A stretch of 15,803 nt of DNA from Alphaproteobacteria bacterium (GCA_003696705.1 RFGD01000012.1:1-15803), one strand, 5' to 3'. Positions 7,742 through 15,455 are shown, counted from the stretch's first letter. Numbers and translations are program-made. Notes: generated by a model not told the origin, from the sequence alone.

Positions 7742-10069
7742 GTGCCTTCGTTTTCGAACACTCTGGAAAAGGCGATCCACGCCGCCCTGGCACATGCCAA
7801 CGCGCGGCGGCACGAACTTGCGACGCTCGAGCATCTCCTGCTCGCGCTCATCGACGAACCCGATGCGGCGCGCGTGATGCGGGCGTGCAATGTGGATCTG
7901 GACAAGCTGCGCGAGACGCTGCTCGAGTTCATCGAGGATGACCTGTCGACGCTCGTCACCGACGTCGACGGATCCGAGGCCGTGCCCACGGCCGCGTTCC
8001 AGCGCGTCATCCAGCGCGCGGCGATCCACGTTCAGTCGTCCGGCCGCCACGAGGTGACCGGGGCCAATGTGCTTGTCGCCATCTTCGCCGAGCGTGAATC
8101 CAACGCCGCCTATTTCCTGCAGGAACAGGACATGACCCGCTACGACGCGGTGAACTTCATCGCCCATGGCGTGGCCAAGAACCCCGCCTTCGGCGAAACC
8201 CGGCCAGTCACGGGCGCCAAGGACCCCGATGACGGGACCGAGGCCGAGGAGGCCACCACCGAAGAGGCCAAGGACTCGGCGCTTGCCAAGTATTGCGTCG
8301 ATCTCAACGCCAAGGCGCGTTCGGGGGATGTCGATCCCCTGATCGGGCGCGAGGCCGAGGTCGAGCGCTGCATCCAGGTCCTGTGCCGGCGGCGCAAGAA
8401 CAACCCGCTTCTGGTCGGCGACCCCGGTGTCGGCAAGACGGCCATCGCCGAAGGACTGGCGCGCAAGATCGTGCAGGGCGAAACGCCCGAGGTCCTGTCG
8501 GGGGCGACCATCTACTCGCTCGACATGGGGGCGCTTCTGGCCGGAACCCGTTATCGCGGCGACTTCGAAGAGCGACTGAAGGCCGTCGTGCAAGAGCTCG
8601 AGGAGCACCCCGACGCGATCCTCTTCATCGACGAGATCCACACGGTCATCGGCGCCGGCGCCACGTCGGGCGGGGCCATGGATGCGTCGAACCTGCTCAA
8701 GCCCGCCCTTCAGGGCGGCAAGCTGCGCTGCATGGGCTCGACCACGTACAAGGAGTTCCGCCAGCACTTCGAGAAGGATCGCGCGCTTTCGCGGCGGTTC
8801 CAGAAGATCGACGTCAACGAGCCGTCGATCGAGGATGCCGTGAAGATCCTCCAGGGCCTGAAGCCCTATTTCGAGGAGCATCACGAGATCCGCTACACGC
8901 ATGACGCCATCAAGACGGCGGTCGAGCTGAGCGCGCGCTACATCCACGACCGCAAGCTGCCCGACAAGGCCATCGACGTGATCGACGAGGCCGGGGCGGC
9001 GCAGCACCTCGTGTCTTCGGCCAAGCGGCGCAAGACCATCGGCGCCAAGGAGATCGACGCCGTCGTGGCCAAGATCGCGCGCATTCCGCCGAAGAACATG
9101 TCGCGCGACGATGCGGTCGTGCTTCGCGACCTCGAAGGGGCGCTGAAGCGGGTCGTCTTCGGCCAGGACGCCGCCATCGAGGCGCTGTCTTCGGCAATCA
9201 AGCTGGCGCGGGCGGGCCTGCGCGAGCCCGAGAAGCCGATCGGCAACTACCTCTTCGCCGGTCCCACCGGCGTCGGGAAGACCGAGGTCGCCCGTCAGCT
9301 GGCGGCGACGCTGGGCGTCGAGCTGTTGCGCTTCGACATGTCCGAGTACATGGAGAAACATGCCGTCAGCCGCCTCATCGGCGCGCCGCCGGGCTATGTC
9401 GGGTTCGACCAGGGCGGTCTTCTGACCGACGGCGTCGACCAGCACCCGCATTGCGTCCTTCTCCTCGACGAGATCGAGAAGGCGCATCCCGACGTCTTCA
9501 ACATCCTTCTGCAGGTCATGGACCATGGCAAGCTGACCGACCACAACGGCCGGCAGGTGGACTTCCGGAACGTGATCCTGATCATGACCTCGAACGCCGG
9601 CGCGGCCGAGCAGGCAAAGGCGGCCATCGGTTTCGGTCGCGACCGCCGGGAAGGCGAGGATCAGGCCGCCATCGAGCGGACCTTCACGCCCGAATTCCGC
9701 AACCGCCTGGATGCGGTCATCAGCTTCGCGCCGCTCTCGAAGGATGTCATCCTTCAGGTCGTCGAGAAGTTCGTCCTTCAGCTCGAGGCCCAGCTCATGG
9801 ATCGGGGTGTCTCGATCGAGTTGACCCCCGAGGCCGCGGAATGGCTCGGCGAGAAGGGCTATGACGACAAGATGGGCGCGCGTCCGCTGGGTCGCGTGAT
9901 CCAGGAGGAGATCAAGAAGCCCCTTGCCGAAGAGCTTCTGTTCGGCCGACTGGCCAAGGGGGGCGTCGTGCGCGTCGGCGTCAAGGACGGCGCCATCGAC
10001 CTCGAGATCCGAGAGCCCGAACGCGCCCAGATCGCGTCGCGCAAGCCGCCCCTTCTGACCGCCGACTGA
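7742..10069 (+). CDS. clpA: ATP-dependent Clp protease ATP-binding subunit ClpA
   Basis: AAA+ unfoldase that threads substrates into the ClpP peptidase in the cytoplasm, including N-degron substrates delivered by ClpS. The 775 residues show the Clp N-domain (about 1-150), an acidic linker (161-179, DPDDGTEAEEATTEEAKDS), D1 with Walker A GDPGVGKT (226-233) and Walker B ILFIDEI (293-299), and D2 with Walker A GPTGVGKT (507-514) and Walker B VLLLDEIEK (572-580). The IGF tripeptide (629-631) is the ClpP-docking loop, and its presence plus the lack of a coiled-coil middle domain separates it from ClpB. Start is GTG with AAGGAG 8 nt upstream. No clpS is found in the 187 nt before it. Its TGA overlaps the next ATG (TGATG). 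Confidence 0.97.
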   Translation: MPSFSNTLEKAIHAALAHANARRHELATLEHLLLALIDEPDAARVMRACNVDLDKLRETLLEFIEDDLSTLVTDVDGSEAVPTAAFQRVIQRAAIHVQSSGRHEVTGANVLVAIFAERESNAAYFLQEQDMTRYDAVNFIAHGVAKNPAFGETRPVTGAKDPDDGTEAEEATTEEAKDSALAKYCVDLNAKARSGDVDPLIGREAEVERCIQVLCRRRKNNPLLVGDPGVGKTAIAEGLARKIVQGETPEVLSGATIYSLDMGALLAGTRYRGDFEERLKAVVQELEEHPDAILFIDEIHTVIGAGATSGGAMDASNLLKPALQGGKLRCMGSTTYKEFRQHFEKDRALSRRFQKIDVNEPSIEDAVKILQGLKPYFEEHHEIRYTHDAIKTAVELSARYIHDRKLPDKAIDVIDEAGAAQHLVSSAKRRKTIGAKEIDAVVAKIARIPPKNMSRDDAVVLRDLEGALKRVVFGQDAAIEALSSAIKLARAGLREPEKPIGNYLFAGPTGVGKTEVARQLAATLGVELLRFDMSEYMEKHAVSRLIGAPPGYVGFDQGGLLTDGVDQHPHCVLLLDEIEKAHPDVFNILLQVMDHGKLTDHNGRQVDFRNVILIMTSNAGAAEQAKAAIGFGRDRREGEDQAAIERTFTPEFRNRLDAVISFAPLSKDVILQVVEKFVLQLEAQLMDRGVSIELTPEAAEWLGEKGYDDKMGARPLGRVIQEEIKKPLAEELLFGRLAKGGVVRVGVKDGAIDLEIREPERAQIASRKPPLLTAD

Positions 10070-11073
10070 TGTCGGCGGGGGCGGTCGGCGCAGGGGCACT
10101 GACGACCCTCATCGCCGCGTCTCTGGCAGGCGCGGCGATGGGCGGTCCCCCAAGGCTGGCCCTGCCGATCGACTGCACCCCGGGGCAGGACTGCTTCGTG
10201 CAGAATTTCGTCGACCGCGACCCCGGCCCGGGCGCGGTCGATTTTCTGTGCGGGCCGCTGACCTACGACGGGCACAAGGGCACCGACATCCGCCTGCCAT
10301 CCCGGGCCGCGATGCGGGCGGGTGTCACGGTCAGGGCCGCCGCGGCCGGTCGCGTGACAGCCGTGCGCGACGGAATGGCCGACGGCGACTATCTGGCGGG
10401 AAGAGCGGCCGCGATCGAAGGGCGCGAATGCGGCAACGGTGTCGTCATCGACCACGGCGACGGCTGGGTCACGCAATATTGCCACATGAAGATGGGATCG
10501 ATCCTGGCGCAACCCGGCCAGCGGGTCGAAGCGGGCACGCCGATCGGCCTTGTCGGCCTTTCGGGCAAGACGGAATTTCCCCATCTGCACATCGCCGTGC
10601 GGAAGGACGGCGCCATCGTCGACCCCTTCGACCCCGATGGCGGAAGCTGCGGCACCCCGGCCGAAGGGACGCTCTGGCTCGACGCGCCGCCCTATGTCCC
10701 GGGCGCGCTGTTGTCGGCCGGCGTTGCCACGGTGGTGCCCGATTACGAGTCTGTCCGGACGGGAACGCCCCTTCCGGTCGAAAGGGTCGTCCTGGCCGCG
10801 GACGCCCCGGCGATCGTCGGCTGGGGCTTTGCCTTCGGGGTGCGCAAGGGCGATCGCATGATCTTCACCATCGATGCCCCCTCGGGCCGCATCTTCGAAC
10901 ACGCGTTGACGCTCGAAAGGCCCCAAGCCCAGGCCTATCGCGCCGCGGGGCGCCGGGCGCCTGCCGGGGGCTGGCCCGCAGGGACCTACCGGGTGTCGGT
11001 CGAATTGCGTCGCGGCGACCAGAGCCTTGGCCGCCGAGAGATCACGGTCGAGGTGACGCCCCGCCGGCCCTGA
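10069..11073 (+). CDS. Secreted M23 (LytM-type) family metallopeptidase
   Basis: Probable periplasmic zinc endopeptidase acting on peptidoglycan cross-links. In 334 residues the M23 site is complete: HKGTD (H69, D73) and HLH (H174) as zinc ligands, with H139 (YCHM) and H172 as the other catalytic-site histidines, so it looks active, unlike EnvC-type degenerate members. An N-terminal hydrophobic segment (about 7-25, ending AGAAMGG) suggests a signal peptide, though it has no Lys or Arg before it. Six Cys (36, 42, 61, 121, 138, 194) could form disulfides. Residues 200-334 form an unassigned beta-rich C-terminal domain. The ATG shares a base with the clpA stop and has no clear ribosome binding site, implying coupled translation. 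It converges on the coiled-coil gene, 26 nt away. Confidence 0.88.
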   Translation: MSAGAVGAGALTTLIAASLAGAAMGGPPRLALPIDCTPGQDCFVQNFVDRDPGPGAVDFLCGPLTYDGHKGTDIRLPSRAAMRAGVTVRAAAAGRVTAVRDGMADGDYLAGRAAAIEGRECGNGVVIDHGDGWVTQYCHMKMGSILAQPGQRVEAGTPIGLVGLSGKTEFPHLHIAVRKDGAIVDPFDPDGGSCGTPAEGTLWLDAPPYVPGALLSAGVATVVPDYESVRTGTPLPVERVVLAADAPAIVGWGFAFGVRKGDRMIFTIDAPSGRIFEHALTLERPQAQAYRAAGRRAPAGGWPAGTYRVSVELRRGDQSLGRREITVEVTPRRP

Positions 11074-11099
11074 GCCCGGCCCCGTCCCTGGCCCTGCCG

Positions 11100-13592
11100 C
11101 TACCGCTCGGTCAGCTTGAGTTCGATGCGCCGGTTGCGGGCCCGTGCCTCGGGCGTGTCCGAGGGGTCGAGGGGCTGGAACTCGCCAAATCCGGCCGCGG
11201 CGAGGCGATTGGGCGGGAAACCGAGTTCGTCGACCATGTAGCGCACCACCGACAGCGCCCGCGCCTGGCTGAGTTCCCAGTTGTCGCGATACCGCGCGCC
11301 CGGCACCAGGGGCGTGTCGTCGGTATGCCCGTCGACACGCAGGATCCAGTCGATTTCCGGCGGGATCTCGTCGGCGACATCGAGAAGAATCTCGGCCACG
11401 CGGCGGATCTGCTCCCGGCCTTCCGGCGACAGATCGGCCGAGCCGCTCGGGAAAAGGACCTCTGCCGAGAAGACGAAACGGTCCCCGACGATGCGGACAC
11501 CCTCGCGGCCGGCCAGGACGTCGCGCAGACGGCCGAAGAATTCGGAACGGTAGTTCTCGAGCCTGGCCTTTTCCTCGGCCAGGCGGCGCGCCTCTTCCTC
11601 GAGGCGCTTGCGCTCGGCCGCCTCAAGCTCGGCGCGGCGTCGTTCCTCGGCCGCGACCCGGGCCAGGGCCTGGTTGAGCTTCGAGCCCAGAAGCTCGATC
11701 TGCACCTTCGCCGCCTTGTCGCGCTCGGCCGCTTCGTCGACAAGGGACTGAAGGCGCTGAAGCTCTGCGCGAAGGGCGGCGACCTGCTGGTTGAGAAGGG
11801 CGACCTGGCGCTGTGCCTCGGTCGACCGGCTTCGCGCATCGGCCAGCTCCTTCTCGGCCGCGGCCAGAAGCGCGGCGCGGCGTTCGGCCTCGGTCCGGCG
11901 CTTCTCGGCCTCGCTTTCGGCTTCCCGGGCGGCTGCCTCGGCGGCCAGCTTCGCGGCGAGGGCGGCACGAAGCCGTTCGGCAAGATCGCCGGCCTCCTTG
12001 CCCTCGGCTTTCAGGGCCGCGTTCTCGGCCGAAAGCTCGGCGACCTTCTTCTCGAGCGCCTGGATGCGCGCCTCGGCCTCGGCCGCTCGCGCCGCCTCGC
12101 TCCCGGCCCTTTCCTCGGCTTCGGCGCGCGCACGCTCGGCCTCGGCCTTTGCCGTCTCGAGCCGCGCAAGGGCGGCCTCGATCTCTTGCTGGCTGGCGGC
12201 AAGCGTCGCCAGGCGCTCGGCCAGATTGGCGCGCGCGCGCTCGGCGGCGGCCAGAAGCGTCAGGGTTTCCTCGGCCTTCTTGCGCTGTTCTTCGAGTGCA
12301 AGGGTCATCGCGGTCAGCTCTGCCTCGGAGTTCTTCAGCTTCTCGCGCAGCGCTTCGGCCGCGGCGGCCTCGGCAAGCCGCTTTCTTTCCTCTTCACTCA
12401 ACGCCGCCTTCGCGGCATCCAGTTCCTTGCGCAGGGCTTCGGCGGCGGCAGCCTCGGCCAGGCGTGCCTTCTCGGCCTCGGACAGCTTCGCATCCATTTC
12501 CTCGAGGCGGCGGCGCAGCACCTCGGCCTCGGCGTCGGCCGCAAGCCTTGCCTTCTCGGCCTCCGACAGCGAGTTCTCGAGCTCGGCGAGCCGCTGTCGA
12601 AGGGCTTGGGCCGCCGCCGCTTCGGCCAGGCGTGCCTTCTCGGCCTCGGTCAGGCGGCTGGCCCCCTTCTCGAGCTCGGCCCTCAGCGCCGACGTTGCCT
12701 CCCTTTCCTTCTCGAGTTCGGCGGTCAGCGCTGCCGTCTCCTCCCGCTGTTTCTCAAGCTCGGCGCCGAGCGTCGTCGACGCCTCCTTCTCCTTCTCGAG
12801 CGCCGCCAGGGCCGCCGAAAGCCGCTCGTCGAGGCTCGCGCTCCGGTCGCTGGCGGCATCGAGCGCTTCGGAGAGCGCGCGAATGCGTTCGGCCATGTCC
12901 TTCGTGCGCGACTGGCTTTGCGCAAGCGCTTCGCGCAGCGTGGCAAGGTCGGCCTCGCGCTCGGCGACGCGGGCACGCAGATCCTCGATCAGCGCTTCGA
13001 GCGCCTCGCGCCGGGCGGCGGCCAGGCGGGCCTCCTCGGCCTTGGCGTCGATCTCTTCGCGGGCCTTGGCCAGCGCCAGTTCCATTGCCTTCTGTGCCTC
13101 GGTCAGCCGGGCAACCTCGGCCTTCGCCTCGGCAAGGCCCGCTTTCAGCGTCTCGCCCTCGGCCCGCGCGGCGTCGCGTTCGGCCAGAAGTGCGGCGACC
13201 TGCTCTTCGAAGTTTGCGATCTCGGCCGCCTTGCGGTCGATTTCGGCCCGTTGGGCGGCAAGGCTCGCCTGGAGCGATGCGATGAGGTTCGCCTGCGCTT
13301 CGGCATTGGCGCGGGCGTCGGCAAGCGAGGTGTCGAGGCGGGCGATCTCGGACGACAGCTCCCGGTTCCGCTCTCGCTCGAGGCCCAGCGCCTCGGTCAG
13401 GCTGGCAACCTCGGCCCCAAGCGCCGCCAGTTCGTCATCCTTGTTCGAGATGGTCTCGCGCAGGACGAACTGGACGATCATGAAGATCGTGAGCACGAAC
13501 ATGAGGACCAGAAGAAGCGCCGTCATCGCGTCGACGAAACCGGGCCAGATATTGGCCGCGAACCGCTGACCGGTGCGTCGCGCAAGCGCCAC
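11100..13592 (-). CDS. MotB/OmpA-like peptidoglycan-binding protein with giant coiled coil
   Basis: An 830-residue envelope protein built like a stator B subunit. It has a short cytoplasmic N-terminus and one membrane helix (about 18-43) with an Asp at its start (WPGFVDAMTALLLVL, D21), where MotB, TolR and ExbD carry the ion-binding Asp. Then come about 630 residues of Ala/Glu/Arg/Lys/Leu heptads (48-680) and an OmpA-like domain (about 700-830) with HTDDTPL (756-762), NWELSQARA (771-779) and ARARNRRIEL. D758 and R778 match the diaminopimelate-binding pair of OmpA domains. I see no Pro from 18 to 714 and no Cys at all. GTG start, GGAGG 7 nt upstream, 3 nt after the MotA/ExbB-like gene. Databases usually call such proteins peptidoglycan-binding or OmpA family; no role is known to me. 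Confidence 0.85.
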   Translation of the reverse strand: MALARRTGQRFAANIWPGFVDAMTALLLVLMFVLTIFMIVQFVLRETISNKDDELAALGAEVASLTEALGLERERNRELSSEIARLDTSLADARANAEAQANLIASLQASLAAQRAEIDRKAAEIANFEEQVAALLAERDAARAEGETLKAGLAEAKAEVARLTEAQKAMELALAKAREEIDAKAEEARLAAARREALEALIEDLRARVAEREADLATLREALAQSQSRTKDMAERIRALSEALDAASDRSASLDERLSAALAALEKEKEASTTLGAELEKQREETAALTAELEKEREATSALRAELEKGASRLTEAEKARLAEAAAAQALRQRLAELENSLSEAEKARLAADAEAEVLRRRLEEMDAKLSEAEKARLAEAAAAEALRKELDAAKAALSEEERKRLAEAAAAEALREKLKNSEAELTAMTLALEEQRKKAEETLTLLAAAERARANLAERLATLAASQQEIEAALARLETAKAEAERARAEAEERAGSEAARAAEAEARIQALEKKVAELSAENAALKAEGKEAGDLAERLRAALAAKLAAEAAAREAESEAEKRRTEAERRAALLAAAEKELADARSRSTEAQRQVALLNQQVAALRAELQRLQSLVDEAAERDKAAKVQIELLGSKLNQALARVAAEERRRAELEAAERKRLEEEARRLAEEKARLENYRSEFFGRLRDVLAGREGVRIVGDRFVFSAEVLFPSGSADLSPEGREQIRRVAEILLDVADEIPPEIDWILRVDGHTDDTPLVPGARYRDNWELSQARALSVVRYMVDELGFPPNRLAAAGFGEFQPLDPSDTPEARARNRRIELKLTER
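12318..12653 (-). repeat. Four tandem 84-bp (28-residue) coiled-coil repeats
   Basis: Inside the coiled-coil gene, residues 314-341, 342-369, 370-397 and 398-425 are in-frame copies of a 28-residue unit. Each begins L-S/T-E-A/E-E-K/R-K/A-R-L-A and continues through an Ala/Glu block to L-R. Twenty-eight residues are exactly four heptads, so each duplication keeps the coiled-coil register. The DNA is also similar: a GGCCAGGCGTGCCTTCTCGG segment recurs 168 bp (two units) apart near 12456 and 12624. This is an intragenic repeat and not a mobile element. Confidence 0.85.
12675..12800 (-). repeat. Three tandem 42-bp (14-residue) coiled-coil repeats
   Basis: Residues 265-278, 279-292 and 293-306 of the coiled-coil protein share the pattern L-E-K-x-x-E-x-x-x-x-L-x-A-E (two heptads). 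A half unit, LEKGASR (307-313), leads into the 28-residue repeats. The copies differ at several positions, so the duplication is older or has been under selection. Within the product they extend the same rod without shifting the heptad phase. Confidence 0.8.
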
Positions 13593-13595
13593 GGC

Positions 13596-14780
13596 TCAGC
13601 CTCCGTTCCCGTCGGCGCCGCCGCGCTTCGCGATGTCGCGAAGAAGGCGGGTCATGGTGGCAAGGTCGGCGCGGATTTCGTTGACGGCCTCTTCCCGGCC
13701 GGACGCGACCTCCTCGAACAGTCGCAGAAGCTGAACGTCGATGGACCGCAGCCGCATCCGCGATTCCGCGTCGACGCCGCCGCCGTCGTGCCGCGTCTCG
13801 ACGATCGTCGAGATCAGGCGTTCCTGGCCGTCGGCGATGCGGTCGAGCGCTGCAAGCTGCGCCGTCACCGGCGCCTCGATCCGCTCGCCGAGCCGCGCAA
13901 TCGATTCGGCCAGAAGCCCGAGCCGCTCTTCAAGCGCGGCCCGGCCGGCCTCGGCATGGGCGATGAGATCGCGCATTTCGTCAAGCTGCGTGACCACCCG
14001 CTCGAACCCGGCGGCCAGCGTCGCCCCGCCACCCTCACCGTCGCCCGCCGGAATGCCGACCCGCGTGATCGTGGACAGCCAGTCCTCGAGTTCTCGGTAG
14101 AAACGGTTCTGACCGTGACCGGCGAAAAGCTCGAGAAGGCCGACGACCAGCGAGCCCGCCAGACCCAGAAGCGACGAGGCAAAGGCCGTCCCCATCCCGC
14201 CAAGCTGATGCTCGAGCCCTGACATGAGCCGGCTGAACACCTGCATCGTGTCCTCGCCCGGCCGCGGGTTGAGCGTGCGGATGGTGTCCACGACCGCCGG
14301 CACGGTCGTCGCCAGGCCGTAAAACGTGCCCAGAAGGCCAAGGAAAATCAACAGGTTGATGACATAGCGCGTGATGTCGCGCGCCTCGTCCATCCGAATG
14401 GCGACGGAATCGAGGATCGACCGCGTGGCCGAGGCAGGGATCTGCAACCGCCCGCCCGTGTCGCGCAACAAGGGCGCCATCGGCGTCAGAAGCCCCGGCA
14501 CGCGCGTCATCTCGATGCCCGGCCGCTTGGTGGCAAATCCCTCGATCCAGTTGACGGCGCTGAAAAGCTGGATGACCTGCCAGAAGCAGGCCAGGACGCC
14601 GATGACGAAGACCAGAAGGATGACCCCGTTCAGAAAGGGGTTGGCCAGGAAGACGGGCGCCACCCGGGGATAGGCGATATAGCTGCCGAACCCGACCGTT
14701 GCCAGGATGACGAGCATCGTCATGATCTGGCGGACAGGTTGCGAGAAATGCGGTCGGACCTCGCCCGTGCCTATGGCCAT
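13596..14780 (-). CDS. MotA/TolQ/ExbB-like proton-channel membrane protein
   Basis: A 394-residue inner-membrane protein resembling the A subunit of ion-driven stators. Predicted helices lie at about 18-37, 50-73, 138-163 and 194-220. The last two carry the family-like GLLGTFYGLATTVPAVVD (148-165) and GGMGTAFASSLLGLAGSLVVG (194-214) motifs, with small and Thr residues lining the presumed channel. A cytoplasmic loop (74-137) and a 170-residue hydrophilic, mostly helical tail (221-394) follow the usual A-subunit topology; the tail is longer than in TolQ or ExbB. ATG start with GAGGAA 7 nt upstream. The TGA is 3 nt before the OmpA-like gene's GTG, so the two are translationally linked and very likely form one complex. 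Its driven partner is unknown. Confidence 0.85.
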   Translation of the reverse strand: MAIGTGEVRPHFSQPVRQIMTMLVILATVGFGSYIAYPRVAPVFLANPFLNGVILLVFVIGVLACFWQVIQLFSAVNWIEGFATKRPGIEMTRVPGLLTPMAPLLRDTGGRLQIPASATRSILDSVAIRMDEARDITRYVINLLIFLGLLGTFYGLATTVPAVVDTIRTLNPRPGEDTMQVFSRLMSGLEHQLGGMGTAFASSLLGLAGSLVVGLLELFAGHGQNRFYRELEDWLSTITRVGIPAGDGEGGGATLAAGFERVVTQLDEMRDLIAHAEAGRAALEERLGLLAESIARLGERIEAPVTAQLAALDRIADGQERLISTIVETRHDGGGVDAESRMRLRSIDVQLLRLFEEVASGREEAVNEIRADLATMTRLLRDIAKRGGADGNGG

Positions 14781-14828
14781 TGATCGGTTCCTCGCCCCGC
14801 TGACCCTACGGTTCTTGCCTCGCCGACG

Positions 14829-14857
14829 ACCCTATCGCCGGCGCGGCGGCTAAACAA
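14829..14857 (-). promoter_or_regulatory. Possible promoter of the stator-like operon
   Basis: In the 95-nt gap after the ChaC-like gene, the minus strand has TTGTTT (14852-14857) and TAGGGT (14829-14834) spaced by 17 nt. The -10 match is weak. Without it, the pair would have to be read through from the ChaC-like gene, which points the same way. No T-tailed hairpin separates the two. Confidence 0.3.
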
Positions 14858-14875
14858 TCCGGCAAATGCGCCGCG

Positions 14876-15445
14876 TCAGGACCGGCCATCGCCCGCAAGC
14901 TCGCGAACGCGCCGGGCAAGCCACGACAGGTCCGGGTCCGCGATCCCAAGTTCTTCGAGATGCGCGACCGTGTTCCAGAGATAGTCCCGGTTCGGTCCGT
15001 TCCGCCCCCGGGCCCGGGCGATCATTTCGGCCTGCGCCTCCGGGTCGAGGCGGCCGCAATACTGCTCGTGCGCGCGGTCGATGACGTAGGTCACCGCCCG
15101 AAGCCGGCGCCCGTCGGCCAGGGTCACCGGCAACCGCACCTCCTTGTAGGCGTCCGAGACGAGCTCTCGGGCCCGCAGATAGGCAAGGGTTTCCTCGGCA
15201 TGGGCGGCCGGGGGGCGCATCGCAACGCCCTCGCAGAAGGCGCCGGCCTGCCGGTCGAGCGCCAGGACAAGGCCGGGGTCCTCTCGGCTGCCGCGATAGT
15301 GAAAGGAAAGCATGCAGAACGACCGGTGGTAGCCTTCGAGTCGGGCAAGCACCCGTTCGGCCACCGGAAACCCCGGATCCCAGAGCAGCGATCCGTAGCC
15401 GAATATCCAGAGCGCGTCTTCCGTCACATCTATGGTCCTGGTCAC
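14876..15445 (-). CDS. ChaC-like gamma-glutamylcyclotransferase
   Basis: Probable cytoplasmic enzyme splitting glutathione into 5-oxoproline and Cys-Gly. The 189 residues have the substrate loop FGYGSLLW (15-22) near the N-terminus, typical of ChaC. The catalytic Glu is probably E94 in YLRARELVSDAY (89-100), matching the YLxxRE pattern of the family. Further ChaC-like features are EVRLPVTL (102-109) and NRDYLWNTVAHLEELG (152-167). The upstream GTG at 15445 has a poor ribosome binding site; a GTG at 15427, six codons in, has AGGA 8 nt upstream and is a fair alternative. It is divergent from the DUF2125 gene (43 nt between starts) and followed by the stator-like operon on the same strand. Confidence 0.87.
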   Translation of the reverse strand: MTRTIDVTEDALWIFGYGSLLWDPGFPVAERVLARLEGYHRSFCMLSFHYRGSREDPGLVLALDRQAGAFCEGVAMRPPAAHAEETLAYLRARELVSDAYKEVRLPVTLADGRRLRAVTYVIDRAHEQYCGRLDPEAQAEMIARARGRNGPNRDYLWNTVAHLEELGIADPDLSWLARRVRELAGDGRS

Positions 15446-15455
15446 GTCCCGGCTC

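Noticed and set aside
7682..10099. 805-codon minus-strand frame opposite clpA
   Set aside because: It is a shadow of ClpA, which has all its Walker motifs; the opposite product shows no family features.
12318..12800. CRISPR-like or satellite array suggested by regularly spaced repeats
   Set aside because: The repeats are contiguous without unique spacers, stay in frame and encode heptads, so they are intragenic protein repeats.
11791..13569. 592-codon Ser/Ala/Arg-rich open frame on the plus strand
   Set aside because: It is the exact antisense of the coiled-coil region; its low-complexity repeats mirror GCC/GAG codons on the real strand.
10248..14222. Longest open frame in the window, 1324 codons on the plus strand
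   Set aside because: It lies across the M23, coiled-coil and MotA-like genes in other frames, has an Arg/Gly-rich start and no recognisable domain, and arises from the GC-rich codon pattern opposite Ala/Glu-rich coding sequence.
13596..14780. Zorya defence system (ZorA/ZorB) for the stator-like pair
   Set aside because: The membrane architecture is similar, but no ZorC, ZorD or ZorE-like effector is adjacent, the long coil is in the B subunit, and the neighbours are housekeeping genes.
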